The position numbers and the translations under genes were made by a program. From contig JAILIO010000032.1 of assembly GCA_024695225.1 (NCBI GenBank), forward strand, positions 1 through 7,594: a stretch of DNA of 7,594 nucleotides, written 5' to 3'. Shown here in pieces: positions 1-7,413 of this stretch. The notes under the pieces are model-generated. The model was not told the DNA's origin. It was given only the letters and a program-made list of their open reading frames with translations, and made no database searches. How positions within the stretch are numbered: the stretch's first letter is position 1; every line of letters begins with the position of its first letter. This DNA comes from Lachnospiraceae bacterium. Its GTDB lineage: Bacteria > Bacillota > Clostridia > Lachnospirales > Lachnospiraceae.

Positions 1-1
1 T

Positions 2-40
2 GTAACTTCCAAACCTACGGGAACCATAGAATTTGAGTGA
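2..40 (+). CDS. C-terminal tail of an upstream gene (partial), possibly a sensor histidine kinase
   Basis: Read from base 2, the sequence is open and gives VTSKPTGTIEFE before a TGA at 38-40. Bases 1-36 are also open in frame 1, so the frame is not proven. The peptide resembles the end of an HATPase_c domain, where a serine-rich turn, a glycine-threonine pair and a final beta strand are usual, as in the endings of many histidine kinases. A kinase ending 38 bases before a receiver-domain gene would be a normal two-component arrangement. Only 12 residues are visible, so the family call is inference. It could be the end of any other protein. Confidence 0.33.
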   Translation, partial: VTSKPTGTIEFE

Positions 41-78
41 CATAGCCTGTTTACCGGAAATGGAGGAAATAGCGGATA

Positions 79-840
79 ATGGAATTTGATAATCAGAAGA
101 TCGGTCTTATAGTCTTCCACAACAGCATAATCATCAGGGGAGTGGAAAAGAAGCTGTCCGGCATGGGATATAATGTGACACTTGTCCTGGACGGTTTTGA
201 CCGCATCCCTTTTCTCGCTAAACAGATGAATTTATTTATCATCTACCTGCCGGAGGATGCTGACGGGGACGTAAGGATCAAAAAACAGCTGGAGAGCATC
301 TGCAGTTCCATCAAGGAAAACAACGGGAAAGTTCTGATCATCGGAGAGAGCAGGTATCACTCAGATATGAGCGCTGAGATTCCGGAGATCGCCGGGATCC
401 CATGGATGAACCGCCCCATAGATATGGATAAACTCTGTGAGACCGCAGAGGAGATAATGTCTGCCACCGAAACCGTAAATGAGGTAAGACGGATACTCAT
501 AGTGGATGATGACCCATCCTACGCACGTATGGTGAGAGAATGGCTTAAGGATAAGTATCAGGCCAATGTTGTCACTTCCGGAATGCAGGCTGTGACCTTC
601 CTCTCGAAAAATAAGGTGGATCTCATACTTCTCGATTATGAGATGCCGGTGCTGGACGGGCCTCAGGTGTTTCAGATGCTGAGGTCAGAGGAGGAGACAA
701 AGGATATCCCCGTTATCTTTTTGACGGGAGTGGGTACCCGTGAAGGCGTATCAAGGGTCATGGAGCTCAGACCCAATGGATATGTTCTGAAATCCACCAC
801 CAGAGAGGATCTCATCGCGTACCTTAAGAACCATCTCTGA
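79..840 (+). CDS. Stand-alone double-receiver (REC-REC) response regulator with a degenerate first receiver
   Basis: This 253-residue protein has two receiver-like domains and no DNA-binding, enzymatic or RNA-binding output domain. Residues about 137-253 form a canonical receiver: acidic pocket D143-D145 after ILIV, phosphoacceptor D186 in DLILLDYEMP, T216 in VIFLTG and K238 in GYVLKS. Residues about 6-128 have the same alternating pattern but lack the chemistry: HN (14-15) where the acidic pair should be, Y56 at the phosphoacceptor position, GES (89-91) instead of the Thr/Ser site, and R112 before proline instead of lysine. It is therefore probably a pseudo-receiver used for binding or dimerisation. 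The protein likely receives phosphate from a histidine kinase, perhaps the gene ending just upstream, and passes the signal by protein contact. The start ATG has GGAGGA at 62-67 with an 11-nt gap, slightly long. No promoter is visible in bases 1-78, so co-transcription with the upstream gene is likely. The protein is cytosolic, with no signal peptide or membrane segment. Its target is unknown. Confidence 0.88.
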   Translation: MEFDNQKIGLIVFHNSIIIRGVEKKLSGMGYNVTLVLDGFDRIPFLAKQMNLFIIYLPEDADGDVRIKKQLESICSSIKENNGKVLIIGESRYHSDMSAEIPEIAGIPWMNRPIDMDKLCETAEEIMSATETVNEVRRILIVDDDPSYARMVREWLKDKYQANVVTSGMQAVTFLSKNKVDLILLDYEMPVLDGPQVFQMLRSEEETKDIPVIFLTGVGTREGVSRVMELRPNGYVLKSTTREDLIAYLKNHL

Positions 841-849
841 AAAGCTTGA

Positions 850-875
850 GATACCGGGTATCCCGGTGTCGTTTT
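850..875 (+). terminator. Intrinsic terminator of the response-regulator gene
   Basis: Ten bases after the stop codon, GATACCGGG (850-858) pairs with CCCGGTGTC (862-870), with a TAT loop. This gives 9 pairs including one G-U. GTTTT follows. The T-tract is short, so termination may be partial. The hairpin ends 8 bases before the -35 box of the gltB promoter and separates the two transcription units. Confidence 0.65.
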
Positions 876-882
876 GCAGTGG

Positions 883-911
883 TTGACAAATAAAAACAAA
901 AGGAATAATAT
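883..911 (+). promoter_or_regulatory. Housekeeping (sigma-A type) promoter of gltBD
   Basis: TTGACA at 883-888 matches the -35 consensus exactly. After a 17-base spacer comes TAATAT at 906-911 as the -10 box, one base from TATAAT when compared position by position apart from the swapped centre. The spacer is A-rich. Transcription should start near 917-919. The near-consensus strength suggests frequent initiation, leaving control to the terminator that follows immediately. Confidence 0.85.
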
Positions 912-917
912 TTCCTT

Positions 918-1010
918 CGTGAGGCAACGGCGTCTCTATTGTGCTTAGGCACATTAGAGGCGTCGTTTTTTTTGTGGTTTCAGAGAGGATTTACAGAGAG
1001 GGAGAAATAA
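918..1010 (+). promoter_or_regulatory. gltB 5' leader, candidate attenuator
   Basis: From the predicted start near 918 the leader runs about 93 nt to the gltB ATG. Only about 8 nt precede the terminator hairpin, leaving no room for an upstream aptamer or a conventional antiterminator. After the hairpin comes a purine-rich stretch with AGGGAG (999-1004) as Shine-Dalgarno, 6 nt before ATG. The 5' end carries GAG (921-923), CAA (925-927) and GGCGT (929-933), a layout that recurs at the end of the window. Control by regulated read-through is inferred; nothing visible shows which factor would act. An alternative is that the promoter mainly makes a short hairpin RNA, with gltBD served by read-through. 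Confidence 0.55.
926..973 (+). terminator. Strong intrinsic terminator between promoter and gltB
   Basis: Arms 928-944 and 949-965 form a 17-position stem with a TTAG loop (945-948). It has one T/T mismatch (939/954) and two G-U pairs (930/963 and 933/960). A926 and A927 extend the pairing into the T-tract. Eight consecutive T follow at 966-973. By shape this is a much better terminator than the one after the response-regulator gene. Because it lies downstream of the gltB promoter and upstream of the gltB start, it should stop most gltBD transcripts unless overridden. Confidence 0.9.
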
Positions 1011-4000
1011 ATGAACAAAGGTCTGAGTTACGACAGAGAACACGATGCCTGCGGAATAGGCGCAGTGGTAAAGATTGACGGGGTGCCCGAGTATTCCGTT
1101 CTGGACGATGCGCTTACCATAGTGGAAAAACTGGAACACCGTGCCGGCAAAGATGCCAGTGGCACAGTTGGCGACGGCGTGGGGATACTGCTTCAGATAT
1201 CCCATCCGTTTTTCTCTGCCATTGCAAAAAAAATGGGCATCAAGACAGGAGGGGCAGGGGAGTACGGCATCGGCATGTTCTTTCTCCCCCAGGATGAACT
1301 GAAAAGGACTTTTGCCAGGCGGCTTTTTGAAGTCATCTCGGAGAAGGAGGGCATAATAGTCGCAGGCTGGAGGGAAGTTCCCATCCATCCGGAGATACTG
1401 GGAGACAGAGCCAGGGATTGCATGCCTTCCATATGGCAGTGTTTTCTGAAGAAACCGGAAACCGTGGAAAAAGGAGCGGACTTTGACAGAAGGCTGTACG
1501 TGGTCCGACGGGAGTTTGAGCAGAGTTCCGAAGACACATATATCTGTTCCCTTTCCTCCAGGACTATAGTATACAAAGGTATGTTTCTGGTGGGACAGCT
1601 TCGCAGATTCTATGACGATCTGCAGAGTGAAGATTTTGTGACAGCCATAGCCATGGTGCATTCCAGGTTTTCCACCAACACCCTCCCCAGCTGGGAGAGG
1701 GCACACCCCTACAGGTTTATAGCCCACAATGGGGAAATAAATACCATAAGGGGCAATTCAGACCGTATGCTGGCCAGGGAAGAGACCATGCATTCAAGTC
1801 TTCTTTCGGAGGACAGCGACAAGATATATCCCGTGATATCAGCCAGCGGTTCCGATTCGGCCATGCTGGATAACACACTGGAGTTCCTGTACATGAACGG
1901 CATGGATCTGCCGCTGGCCATGATGACTCTTATCCCCGAACCTTGGAAGAACAACCGTTTCATGAGCGAATCCAAGAAGGATTTCTATCATTATTATGCA
2001 ACCATGATGGAACCCTGGGACGGGCCTGCGGCAGTCATGTTCACAGACGGTGAGCTCTTCGGGGCTACCCTGGACAGAAACGGGCTCAGGCCTTCCCGGT
2101 ATTACATAACCGACGACAACCGTCTGATCCTGTCCTCCGAGGTGGGGGTACTGGATATAGGCTCAGAGCATATCCTGGAGAAATCAAGACTCACCCCCGG
2201 GAGAATGCTGCTGGTGGATACCCGCCGGAAGAGGATAATCTCAGACGAGGAATGCAAAGAGTTCTATGCATCCTCAAACCCTTACGGAGAGTGGCTGGAT
2301 GCCCATCTTGTGGGGCTCCATGAACTCTCGATCCCCAACCATCAGGTCCCTGTCCACACTCAGGAAGAGCGGGACCGTCTGTATAAGGTCTTTGGGTACA
2401 GCTATGAGGAAGTGAGGTCATACATACTGGAGGCCGCCATAAACGGAGCAGAGCCTACGGTATCCATGGGACATGACGTGCCCATCGCCCTCCTGTCGGA
2501 AAATCATCCTCTTCTGTACAGATTTTTCCAGCAGCAGTTTGCACAGGTTACTAACCCTCCTATAGATTCCCTCCGGGAGAAGATCGTAACCGACACGACT
2601 GTTTATATAGGTTCTGACGGAGACCTGCTCTGTGAAAAGAGTGACAACTGTACTGTACTTGAGGTTAATAACCCTGTGCTGACGGGAGTGGATATCATGA
2701 AGATCCGCGCCATGCAGCGGGGTGGATTCAAGACGGAAACGGTATCCCTCCTCTATTACAAGCACACATCATTGTCAAGGGCAGTGGAACAGCTCTATCT
2801 GTCGGTGGATCGCGCAGTGTCGGGGGGAGCCAATATCATCATACTCTCTGACAGAGGCGTGGATGAAAACCATGTCCCGATACCGGCGCTGCTGGCGGTA
2901 TCGGCCGTGGAACAGCACCTTGTTCATACCAAGAAGAGGACTGCGGTTTCACTGATCCTGGAGAGCGGGGAAGTCAGGGATGTCCATCAGACAGCGTGCG
3001 TCCTGGGCTTCGGCGCCAGGGCGGTGAACCCTTATCTGGCCCATGAGTGCATAGAGGAACTGATAGGTCTCGGACTTTTGGACAAGGATCTGCACACTGC
3101 CATTGACGATTACGACAGAGCTCTTATGAACGGTGTGGTGAAGATCGCTGCCAAGATGGGGATATCCACCATCCAGTCATATCAGTCCGCAAGGATATTT
3201 GAAGCCATAGGTCTTTCGGATGAAGTGATCGACAGATACTTTACCGGGGTCGCCAGCAGAGTTGGCGGTATAGGGATAAAGGAACTGGAGGACGGCATAT
3301 CCCACAGGCATGACAGGGCTTTTGACCCCATGGGACTCCCGGTGGATCCCGCTCTGGACAGCGTGGGATTCCACAATCTCAGAAGCGGCAAGGGCAAGGA
3401 GGACCATCTCTACAGCCCCAGGACCATAGTGCTGCTGCAGCAGGCTGTCAGAAACGGCGATTACGACAAATTCAGGGAGTATGCTTCCATGGTGGACGAC
3501 GCCACAAAGCCCCATACACTCAGGGGGCTTCTGGAGTTCGTTCCCCAGGGGGCTCCCATTGACATAGATAAAGTGGAACCCGTGGAAGAGATAGTGAAAA
3601 GGTTCCAGGTGGGGGCCATGAGTTACGGGTCCCTTTCCAGGGAAGCCCATGAGACCATAGCAAAGGCCATGAACCGGCTTGGAGGCAGATCTAACACCGG
3701 AGAAGGCGGGGAGGCATCGGACAGGTTCGGCACAGAGAAGAACAGCGCCGTGAAACAGGTGGCCTCGGGGCGGTTTGGCGTGACTGAGGAATATCTATTA
3801 AGCGCCAAAGAGATACAGATAAAGATGGCGCAGGGGGCAAAGCCCGGAGAAGGCGGAAATCTTCCCGCAAAGAAGGTATATCCGTGGGTGGCTGCCACCA
3901 GATGCTCCACCCCCGGGGTGCAGCTCATATCCCCGCCCCCTCATCATGACATTTACTCTATAGAAGACCTGGCCCAGCTCATATACGATCTGAAGAACGC

Positions 4001-5540
4001 AAACCGGGATGCCAGGATATCCGTGAAACTGGTTTCGGAAGCAGGCGTGGGCACCATCGCTTCCGGAGTGGCGAAGGCAGGGGCCCAGGTGGTCCTCATT
4101 TCCGGATATGACGGCGGGACCGGGGCTGCTCCCTACAGTTCGGTCCACGGCGCCGGTCTCCCCTGGGAACTTGGGGTCGCGGAGACCCACCAGGCCCTTA
4201 TTGAAAGCGGTCTCAGATCCAGGGTGCGGATAGAGACTGACGGAAAGCTTATGACCGGCAGGGACGTGGCCATAGCGGCCCTTCTGGGAGCCGAGGAATT
4301 CGGATTTGCAACCGCCCCTCTGGTGTCTCTGGGCTGTATGATGATGCGGGTGTGTTCAAAGGATACCTGCCCTGTGGGCATAGCTACCCAGAACGAGCTT
4401 TTGAGGTCCAGATTTGCGGGGAAACCTGAGAACCTTATGAATTTTATGACCTTCACCGCAATGCAGCTCAGGGAAATAATGGCGGAGCTGGGTTTCAAAA
4501 CCGTGGATGAGATGATCGGACGTACTGACTGCCTTAAAAAGAGGGGAGAGTTCCTGCAGCCCCATGCCATGACAGTATCCTTTGCTGAGATCCTGAAACC
4601 CGGATTCTCGCATATCAAAGACAACCGCTTTGACCCCGGACAGTGTTATGATTTCCGGCTGGAAAAAACAGTGGATGAAGAGGTGCTGTTGCCCTGGTTT
4701 GAGAAATCGGCAAAGAAGAGCAAGGGACCTTCGGAGATAAGCGTGGAAGTCAGCTCTACGGACAGGACCTTTGGGACCATCCTGGGCTCGGAGATAGTCC
4801 GCAAATACGGAAAGGGATGCGCAGATCTCCCGGAAGACAGGTTCCTGATCAACTGCACGGGAGGCGGAGGACAGTCCTTCGGCGCTTTCATACCCCACGG
4901 CCTGACCATCAGGCTCAAGGGTGATGCCAATGACGGCTTTGGAAAGGGTCTTTCCGGAGGAACTCTCATTGTGAGCCCCCCCGAAGGCAGCCGCTTTAAA
5001 GCCTCTGAAAATATAATCGTTGGAAATGTGGCTCTCTACGGCGCCACATCCGGGAAAGCTTACATATGCGGTGTGGCAGGTGAGAGGTTCTGCGTCAGGA
5101 ACTCCGGCGCCACAGCAGTTGCCGAGGGATGCGGGGATCACGGCCTTGAGTACATGACAGGCGGGAGAGCGGTCATCCTGGGAAGTACCGGCAAGAATTT
5201 TGCGGCGGGCATGAGCGGTGGCATTGCCTACGTGCTCGACAGGGATCACAGCCTGTACCGCAGAGTAAATAAGGACATGGTGGAACTGAAGGAGATCAGG
5301 GAAAAATATGAGATAGAGGAGCTTAAGGATATTCTGGAAGACTATGTGAAAGCCACAGGTTCCATCCTGGGTAAGGAAATCCTTAAGAATTTTGAGGATG
5401 AACTCATGTGTTTCAAGAAAGTGGTGTCCAGGGATTATCAGAAGATGATCAGGACCATCGGCAGATTTGAAGAACAGGGCTTCAGCAGGGAAAGCGCGGA
5501 ACTGGAGGCTTTCAGGGAAGTGACAAACGCTGCCATATGA
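1011..5540 (+). CDS. gltB: Glutamate synthase (GOGAT), large subunit
   Basis: This subunit releases ammonia from glutamine and adds it to 2-oxoglutarate, giving two glutamates with electrons delivered by GltD. At 1509 residues it is of normal family length (about 1480-1520). Order of domains: a short propeptide (1-13) ending before Cys14 in HDACGIG, which becomes the N-terminal nucleophile of the class II amidotransferase; that domain to about 420, with HSRFSTNT (217-224) and AHNGEIN (238-244); a central linking domain to about 780; the FMN-binding synthase barrel, about 800-1210, with QGAKPGEGG near 941-949 and GYDGGTGAAP (1032-1041); and the GXGXG beta-helix domain, about 1255-1410, followed by a charged helical tail. 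Cysteines 1109, 1115 and 1120 (C-X5-C-X4-C) are the expected 3Fe-4S ligands. The start is supported by AGGGAG 6 nt upstream and by the correct propeptide length. All key residues seen are intact. gltD lies 144 nt downstream, presumably on the same transcript. The amidotransferase motif LEHRAGKDASG is, from memory, of the clostridial type. Confidence 0.98.
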   Translation: MNKGLSYDREHDACGIGAVVKIDGVPEYSVLDDALTIVEKLEHRAGKDASGTVGDGVGILLQISHPFFSAIAKKMGIKTGGAGEYGIGMFFLPQDELKRTFARRLFEVISEKEGIIVAGWREVPIHPEILGDRARDCMPSIWQCFLKKPETVEKGADFDRRLYVVRREFEQSSEDTYICSLSSRTIVYKGMFLVGQLRRFYDDLQSEDFVTAIAMVHSRFSTNTLPSWERAHPYRFIAHNGEINTIRGNSDRMLAREETMHSSLLSEDSDKIYPVISASGSDSAMLDNTLEFLYMNGMDLPLAMMTLIPEPWKNNRFMSESKKDFYHYYATMMEPWDGPAAVMFTDGELFGATLDRNGLRPSRYYITDDNRLILSSEVGVLDIGSEHILEKSRLTPGRMLLVDTRRKRIISDEECKEFYASSNPYGEWLDAHLVGLHELSIPNHQVPVHTQEERDRLYKVFGYSYEEVRSYILEAAINGAEPTVSMGHDVPIALLSENHPLLYRFFQQQFAQVTNPPIDSLREKIVTDTTVYIGSDGDLLCEKSDNCTVLEVNNPVLTGVDIMKIRAMQRGGFKTETVSLLYYKHTSLSRAVEQLYLSVDRAVSGGANIIILSDRGVDENHVPIPALLAVSAVEQHLVHTKKRTAVSLILESGEVRDVHQTACVLGFGARAVNPYLAHECIEELIGLGLLDKDLHTAIDDYDRALMNGVVKIAAKMGISTIQSYQSARIFEAIGLSDEVIDRYFTGVASRVGGIGIKELEDGISHRHDRAFDPMGLPVDPALDSVGFHNLRSGKGKEDHLYSPRTIVLLQQAVRNGDYDKFREYASMVDDATKPHTLRGLLEFVPQGAPIDIDKVEPVEEIVKRFQVGAMSYGSLSREAHETIAKAMNRLGGRSNTGEGGEASDRFGTEKNSAVKQVASGRFGVTEEYLLSAKEIQIKMAQGAKPGEGGNLPAKKVYPWVAATRCSTPGVQLISPPPHHDIYSIEDLAQLIYDLKNANRDARISVKLVSEAGVGTIASGVAKAGAQVVLISGYDGGTGAAPYSSVHGAGLPWELGVAETHQALIESGLRSRVRIETDGKLMTGRDVAIAALLGAEEFGFATAPLVSLGCMMMRVCSKDTCPVGIATQNELLRSRFAGKPENLMNFMTFTAMQLREIMAELGFKTVDEMIGRTDCLKKRGEFLQPHAMTVSFAEILKPGFSHIKDNRFDPGQCYDFRLEKTVDEEVLLPWFEKSAKKSKGPSEISVEVSSTDRTFGTILGSEIVRKYGKGCADLPEDRFLINCTGGGGQSFGAFIPHGLTIRLKGDANDGFGKGLSGGTLIVSPPEGSRFKASENIIVGNVALYGATSGKAYICGVAGERFCVRNSGATAVAEGCGDHGLEYMTGGRAVILGSTGKNFAAGMSGGIAYVLDRDHSLYRRVNKDMVELKEIREKYEIEELKDILEDYVKATGSILGKEILKNFEDELMCFKKVVSRDYQKMIRTIGRFEEQGFSRESAELEAFREVTNAAI

Positions 5541-5541
5541 C

Positions 5542-5571
5542 GGGTGTGCCCTGTGATACGAGGGAACGCCC
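5542..5571 (+). other. Hairpin just after the gltB stop codon, no U-tract
   Basis: GGGTGT (5542-5547) pairs with ACGCCC (5566-5571) including one G-U. After a G/A mismatch, CCCT (5549-5552) pairs with AGGG (5561-5564) around an 8-nt loop. It begins two bases after the gltB stop and is followed by CGGAATAC, not by T residues, so it is a poor intrinsic terminator. A role as a 3' stability element, or in setting the ratio of gltB to gltD mRNA, is inference. The rest of the 144-nt gap holds a 10-base direct repeat, GAAACAGAGA, at 5589-5598 and 5661-5670, and the gltD Shine-Dalgarno. Confidence 0.4.
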
Positions 5572-5684
5572 CGGAATACAAAACAGATGAAACAGAGATC
5601 TTTGAAACACATGCGGGCCGGGTATGGTGAGCTCTATGCCGTGACGGCCGGTGAGTTACAGAAACAGAGACAGAGGGGAGAAAA

Positions 5685-7148
5685 ATGGGTAAACAGACAG
5701 GTTTTCTTGAATACGACAGGATTGAGAACGCGGAGATACCGGTAAAGGAACGCATCAAGGGATACAAGGAATTCCATAAGTATTCCACGGAAGAGGTCAG
5801 GAGAAGGCAGGGCGCCAGATGCATGAACTGCGGAGTGCCCTTTTGCCAGTCGGCCATGAACCTGAGCGGAATGGTGGTGGGATGTCCATTGCACAACCTG
5901 ATCCCTGAATGGAATGACTGTGTGTACAGGGGGGAGGATTCCCATGCGCTTTCCAGGCTCCTAAAGACAAACCGGTTCCCGGAGTTCACAGGCAGGGTGT
6001 GTCCGGCCCTCTGTGAAAAGGCCTGTATATGCGGACAGTATGACGATCCGGTGACAGTCAGGGACAATGAACTCTTTATCATAGAAAAAGGCTACAGCAA
6101 CGGCTGGATGAAGGCCTGTCCCCCGGCAAAGGAAAGCGGCAAGAAGGTGGCGGTTGTGGGAAGCGGTCCTTCGGGACTGTCCGCTGCGGACGCCCTCAGG
6201 AGAAGGGGACATTCCGTCACCGTGTACGAGAGGGAAGACCGTATAGGCGGTCTTCTCATGTATGGCATCCCCAATATGAAGCTGGACAAGTCTGTCATAG
6301 AGAGAAGGCAGAAACTCATGGAGGAGGAGGGGATCGTCTTCAAGACGGGAGTGAATGTGGGAGAAAAACTAAAGGTCTCCCGTCTGAAAAAAGACTATGA
6401 CGCCGTGGTGCTGTGCTGCGGCGCAAAGCAGGCCAGAGCCCTGAATGCCGAAGGGATAGAAGGGGCTGAAGGCGTTTATTTCGCGGTGGATTTCCTGAAG
6501 GCAGCCACCAGAAATGTGCTGGGTATAGAGGAACTGTCGGAAAAATATGACGCAAAGGACAGAAATGTGGTCATAGTCGGCGGCGGTGACACCGGGAATG
6601 ACTGTATAGGCACCGTCATACGAATGGGCTGCAGATCTGTCACAGCGCTTGAGATGATGCCAAAGCCCCCGGTGGAGAGAGCACAAAACAATCCCTGGCC
6701 GGAGTGGCCAAAGACCCTCAGGACCGATTACGGCCATTCTGAGGCCATAGAGCTGTTCGGTTCGGACCCCAGGGTGTTCAAGACCACCGTGAAAAAGGTC
6801 ATATCCAAAAACGGCAGGATCTCAGAGATAGAGACTGTGGAAGTGGGATTTGAAAACGGAAAACTTGTGGAGACCAAAGGATCCGAAAAGAAACTGAAAT
6901 GCGATCTGCTGCTCATCGCCGCCGGGTTTACGGGGGCGGAAAAGCTGGTGCCTGAATCATTCGGGCTGGAGATGACAGGGAGAGGGGTGGTCTCTACTCC
7001 CGATGGCGGTTATTCCACAAATGTGCCCGGAGTGTTTGCAGCCGGGGATATGAGAAGGGGACAGAGTCTGGTGGTATGGGCTATAGCAGAAGGCAGGGCC
7101 TGTGCTGCAGAGGTAGACGGCTTCCTCATGGGATACAGCATCAGCTGA
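5685..7148 (+). CDS. gltD: Glutamate synthase (GOGAT), small subunit, NAD(P)H-dependent
   Basis: This 487-residue flavoprotein takes electrons from NAD(P)H through FAD and passes them by iron-sulfur clusters to the FMN of GltB. The N-terminal 140 residues carry the cysteines for two 4Fe-4S clusters: C46, C49, C54 and C67 in the first group, and C106, C110, C114 and C116 in the second. The motif FPEFTGRVCPALCEKAC (98-114) is typical of the family. GSGPSG (159-164) is the FAD dinucleotide fold; GGGDTG (299-304) is the pyridine-nucleotide fold. GVFAAGDMRRGQS (449-461) is the usual C-terminal FAD contact. Length fits the family (about 470-495). The start is fixed by AGGGGAG at 5674-5680, 4 nt upstream. 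The final residues LMGYSIS resemble the usual family ending, but their codons are the first unit of a tandem repeat that continues past the stop. Whether NADPH or NADH is used cannot be told from the sequence by eye. Confidence 0.97.
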   Translation: MGKQTGFLEYDRIENAEIPVKERIKGYKEFHKYSTEEVRRRQGARCMNCGVPFCQSAMNLSGMVVGCPLHNLIPEWNDCVYRGEDSHALSRLLKTNRFPEFTGRVCPALCEKACICGQYDDPVTVRDNELFIIEKGYSNGWMKACPPAKESGKKVAVVGSGPSGLSAADALRRRGHSVTVYEREDRIGGLLMYGIPNMKLDKSVIERRQKLMEEEGIVFKTGVNVGEKLKVSRLKKDYDAVVLCCGAKQARALNAEGIEGAEGVYFAVDFLKAATRNVLGIEELSEKYDAKDRNVVIVGGGDTGNDCIGTVIRMGCRSVTALEMMPKPPVERAQNNPWPEWPKTLRTDYGHSEAIELFGSDPRVFKTTVKKVISKNGRISEIETVEVGFENGKLVETKGSEKKLKCDLLLIAAGFTGAEKLVPESFGLEMTGRGVVSTPDGGYSTNVPGVFAAGDMRRGQSLVVWAIAEGRACAAEVDGFLMGYSIS

Positions 7149-7350
7149 AAGCCTGTCTGAGGGATGCGGCATCAGCTGAAAGGTTCCCTGCGGGATACAG
7201 TATAAGTTGAAAGACTATCTTGGGGGATACAGCATATAATGAAATGTTCCCGGTGGGATACAGGATCAGTTGAAAGACTATCTTGGGGGATACAGCGTAT
7301 GATGAAATGTTCCCGGTGGGATACAGGATCGGCTGAAAGATCCTATGTGC
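7130..7350 (+). repeat. Tandem array of seven 31-33 bp units starting inside the gltD stop region
   Basis: Units run 7130-7160, 7161-7191, 7192-7223, 7224-7254, 7255-7286, 7287-7317 and 7318-7350. Each starts with GGGATACAG (GGGATGCGG in unit 2) and has TGAAA at unit positions 17-21. In unit 1 that TGA is the gltD stop codon. Two types alternate: one ending ACTATCTTGG (units 3 and 5) and one ending TGTTCCCGGT (units 4 and 6). Units 3+4 and 5+6 form a 63-bp higher-order repeat with 59 of 63 positions identical. Units 1-2 and 7 are more diverged, and decayed fragments such as GGATCACAGTAT appear near 7364. Function unknown. The array is too regular and its between-core segments too alike to be a CRISPR. 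Confidence 0.9.
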
Positions 7351-7362
7351 GGTAACAGATAG

Positions 7363-7399
7363 AGGATCACAGTATCTTTGACCTGGATCCTTGTCCTTT
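7363..7399 (+). terminator. Weak terminator candidate for gltBD
   Basis: AGGATC (7363-7368) pairs with GATCCT (7386-7391). After a bulged A, CAG (7370-7372) pairs with CTG (7383-7385), with a 10-nt loop. The 3' flank is only mildly T-rich (TTGTCCTTT). It is the best candidate I found downstream of gltD, but the bulge, large loop and broken T-tract make it doubtful. Confidence 0.28.
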
Positions 7400-7413
7400 A
7401 CCCCTGAGTAATA

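Noticed and set aside
60..89. Nine-codon frame starting at the ATG at 60, overlapping the response-regulator start
   Set aside because: Its ATG lies directly on the GGAGGA used by the gene at 79 and it has no Shine-Dalgarno of its own.
918..973. ANTAR-type dual-hexaloop antitermination leader
   Set aside because: ANTAR targets have two hairpins with six-base loops carrying A at position 1 and G at position 4. Here there is one hairpin with a TTAG loop, and no ANTAR domain in the neighbouring regulator.
954..1727. Open frame of 257 codons on the - strand
   Set aside because: It is antisense to the amidotransferase domain of gltB and ends in the terminator; low-complexity translation with no recognisable domain.
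4356..5612. Long open frame of 418 codons on the - strand, antisense to gltB
   Set aside because: It lies inside the fully conserved C-terminal half of gltB, its translation resembles no protein I know, and it arises from gltB codon bias. I saw no evidence for an independent gene.
5587..5745. 52-codon + strand frame in the gltB-gltD spacer
   Set aside because: No Shine-Dalgarno before its ATG, overlaps the gltD start by 61 nt in another frame, and the peptide is unremarkable.
7130..7350. CRISPR array
   Set aside because: The period is 31-33 bp with no room for spacers. Viewed as a 63-bp period, the 'spacers' would be nearly identical. No cas genes nearby.
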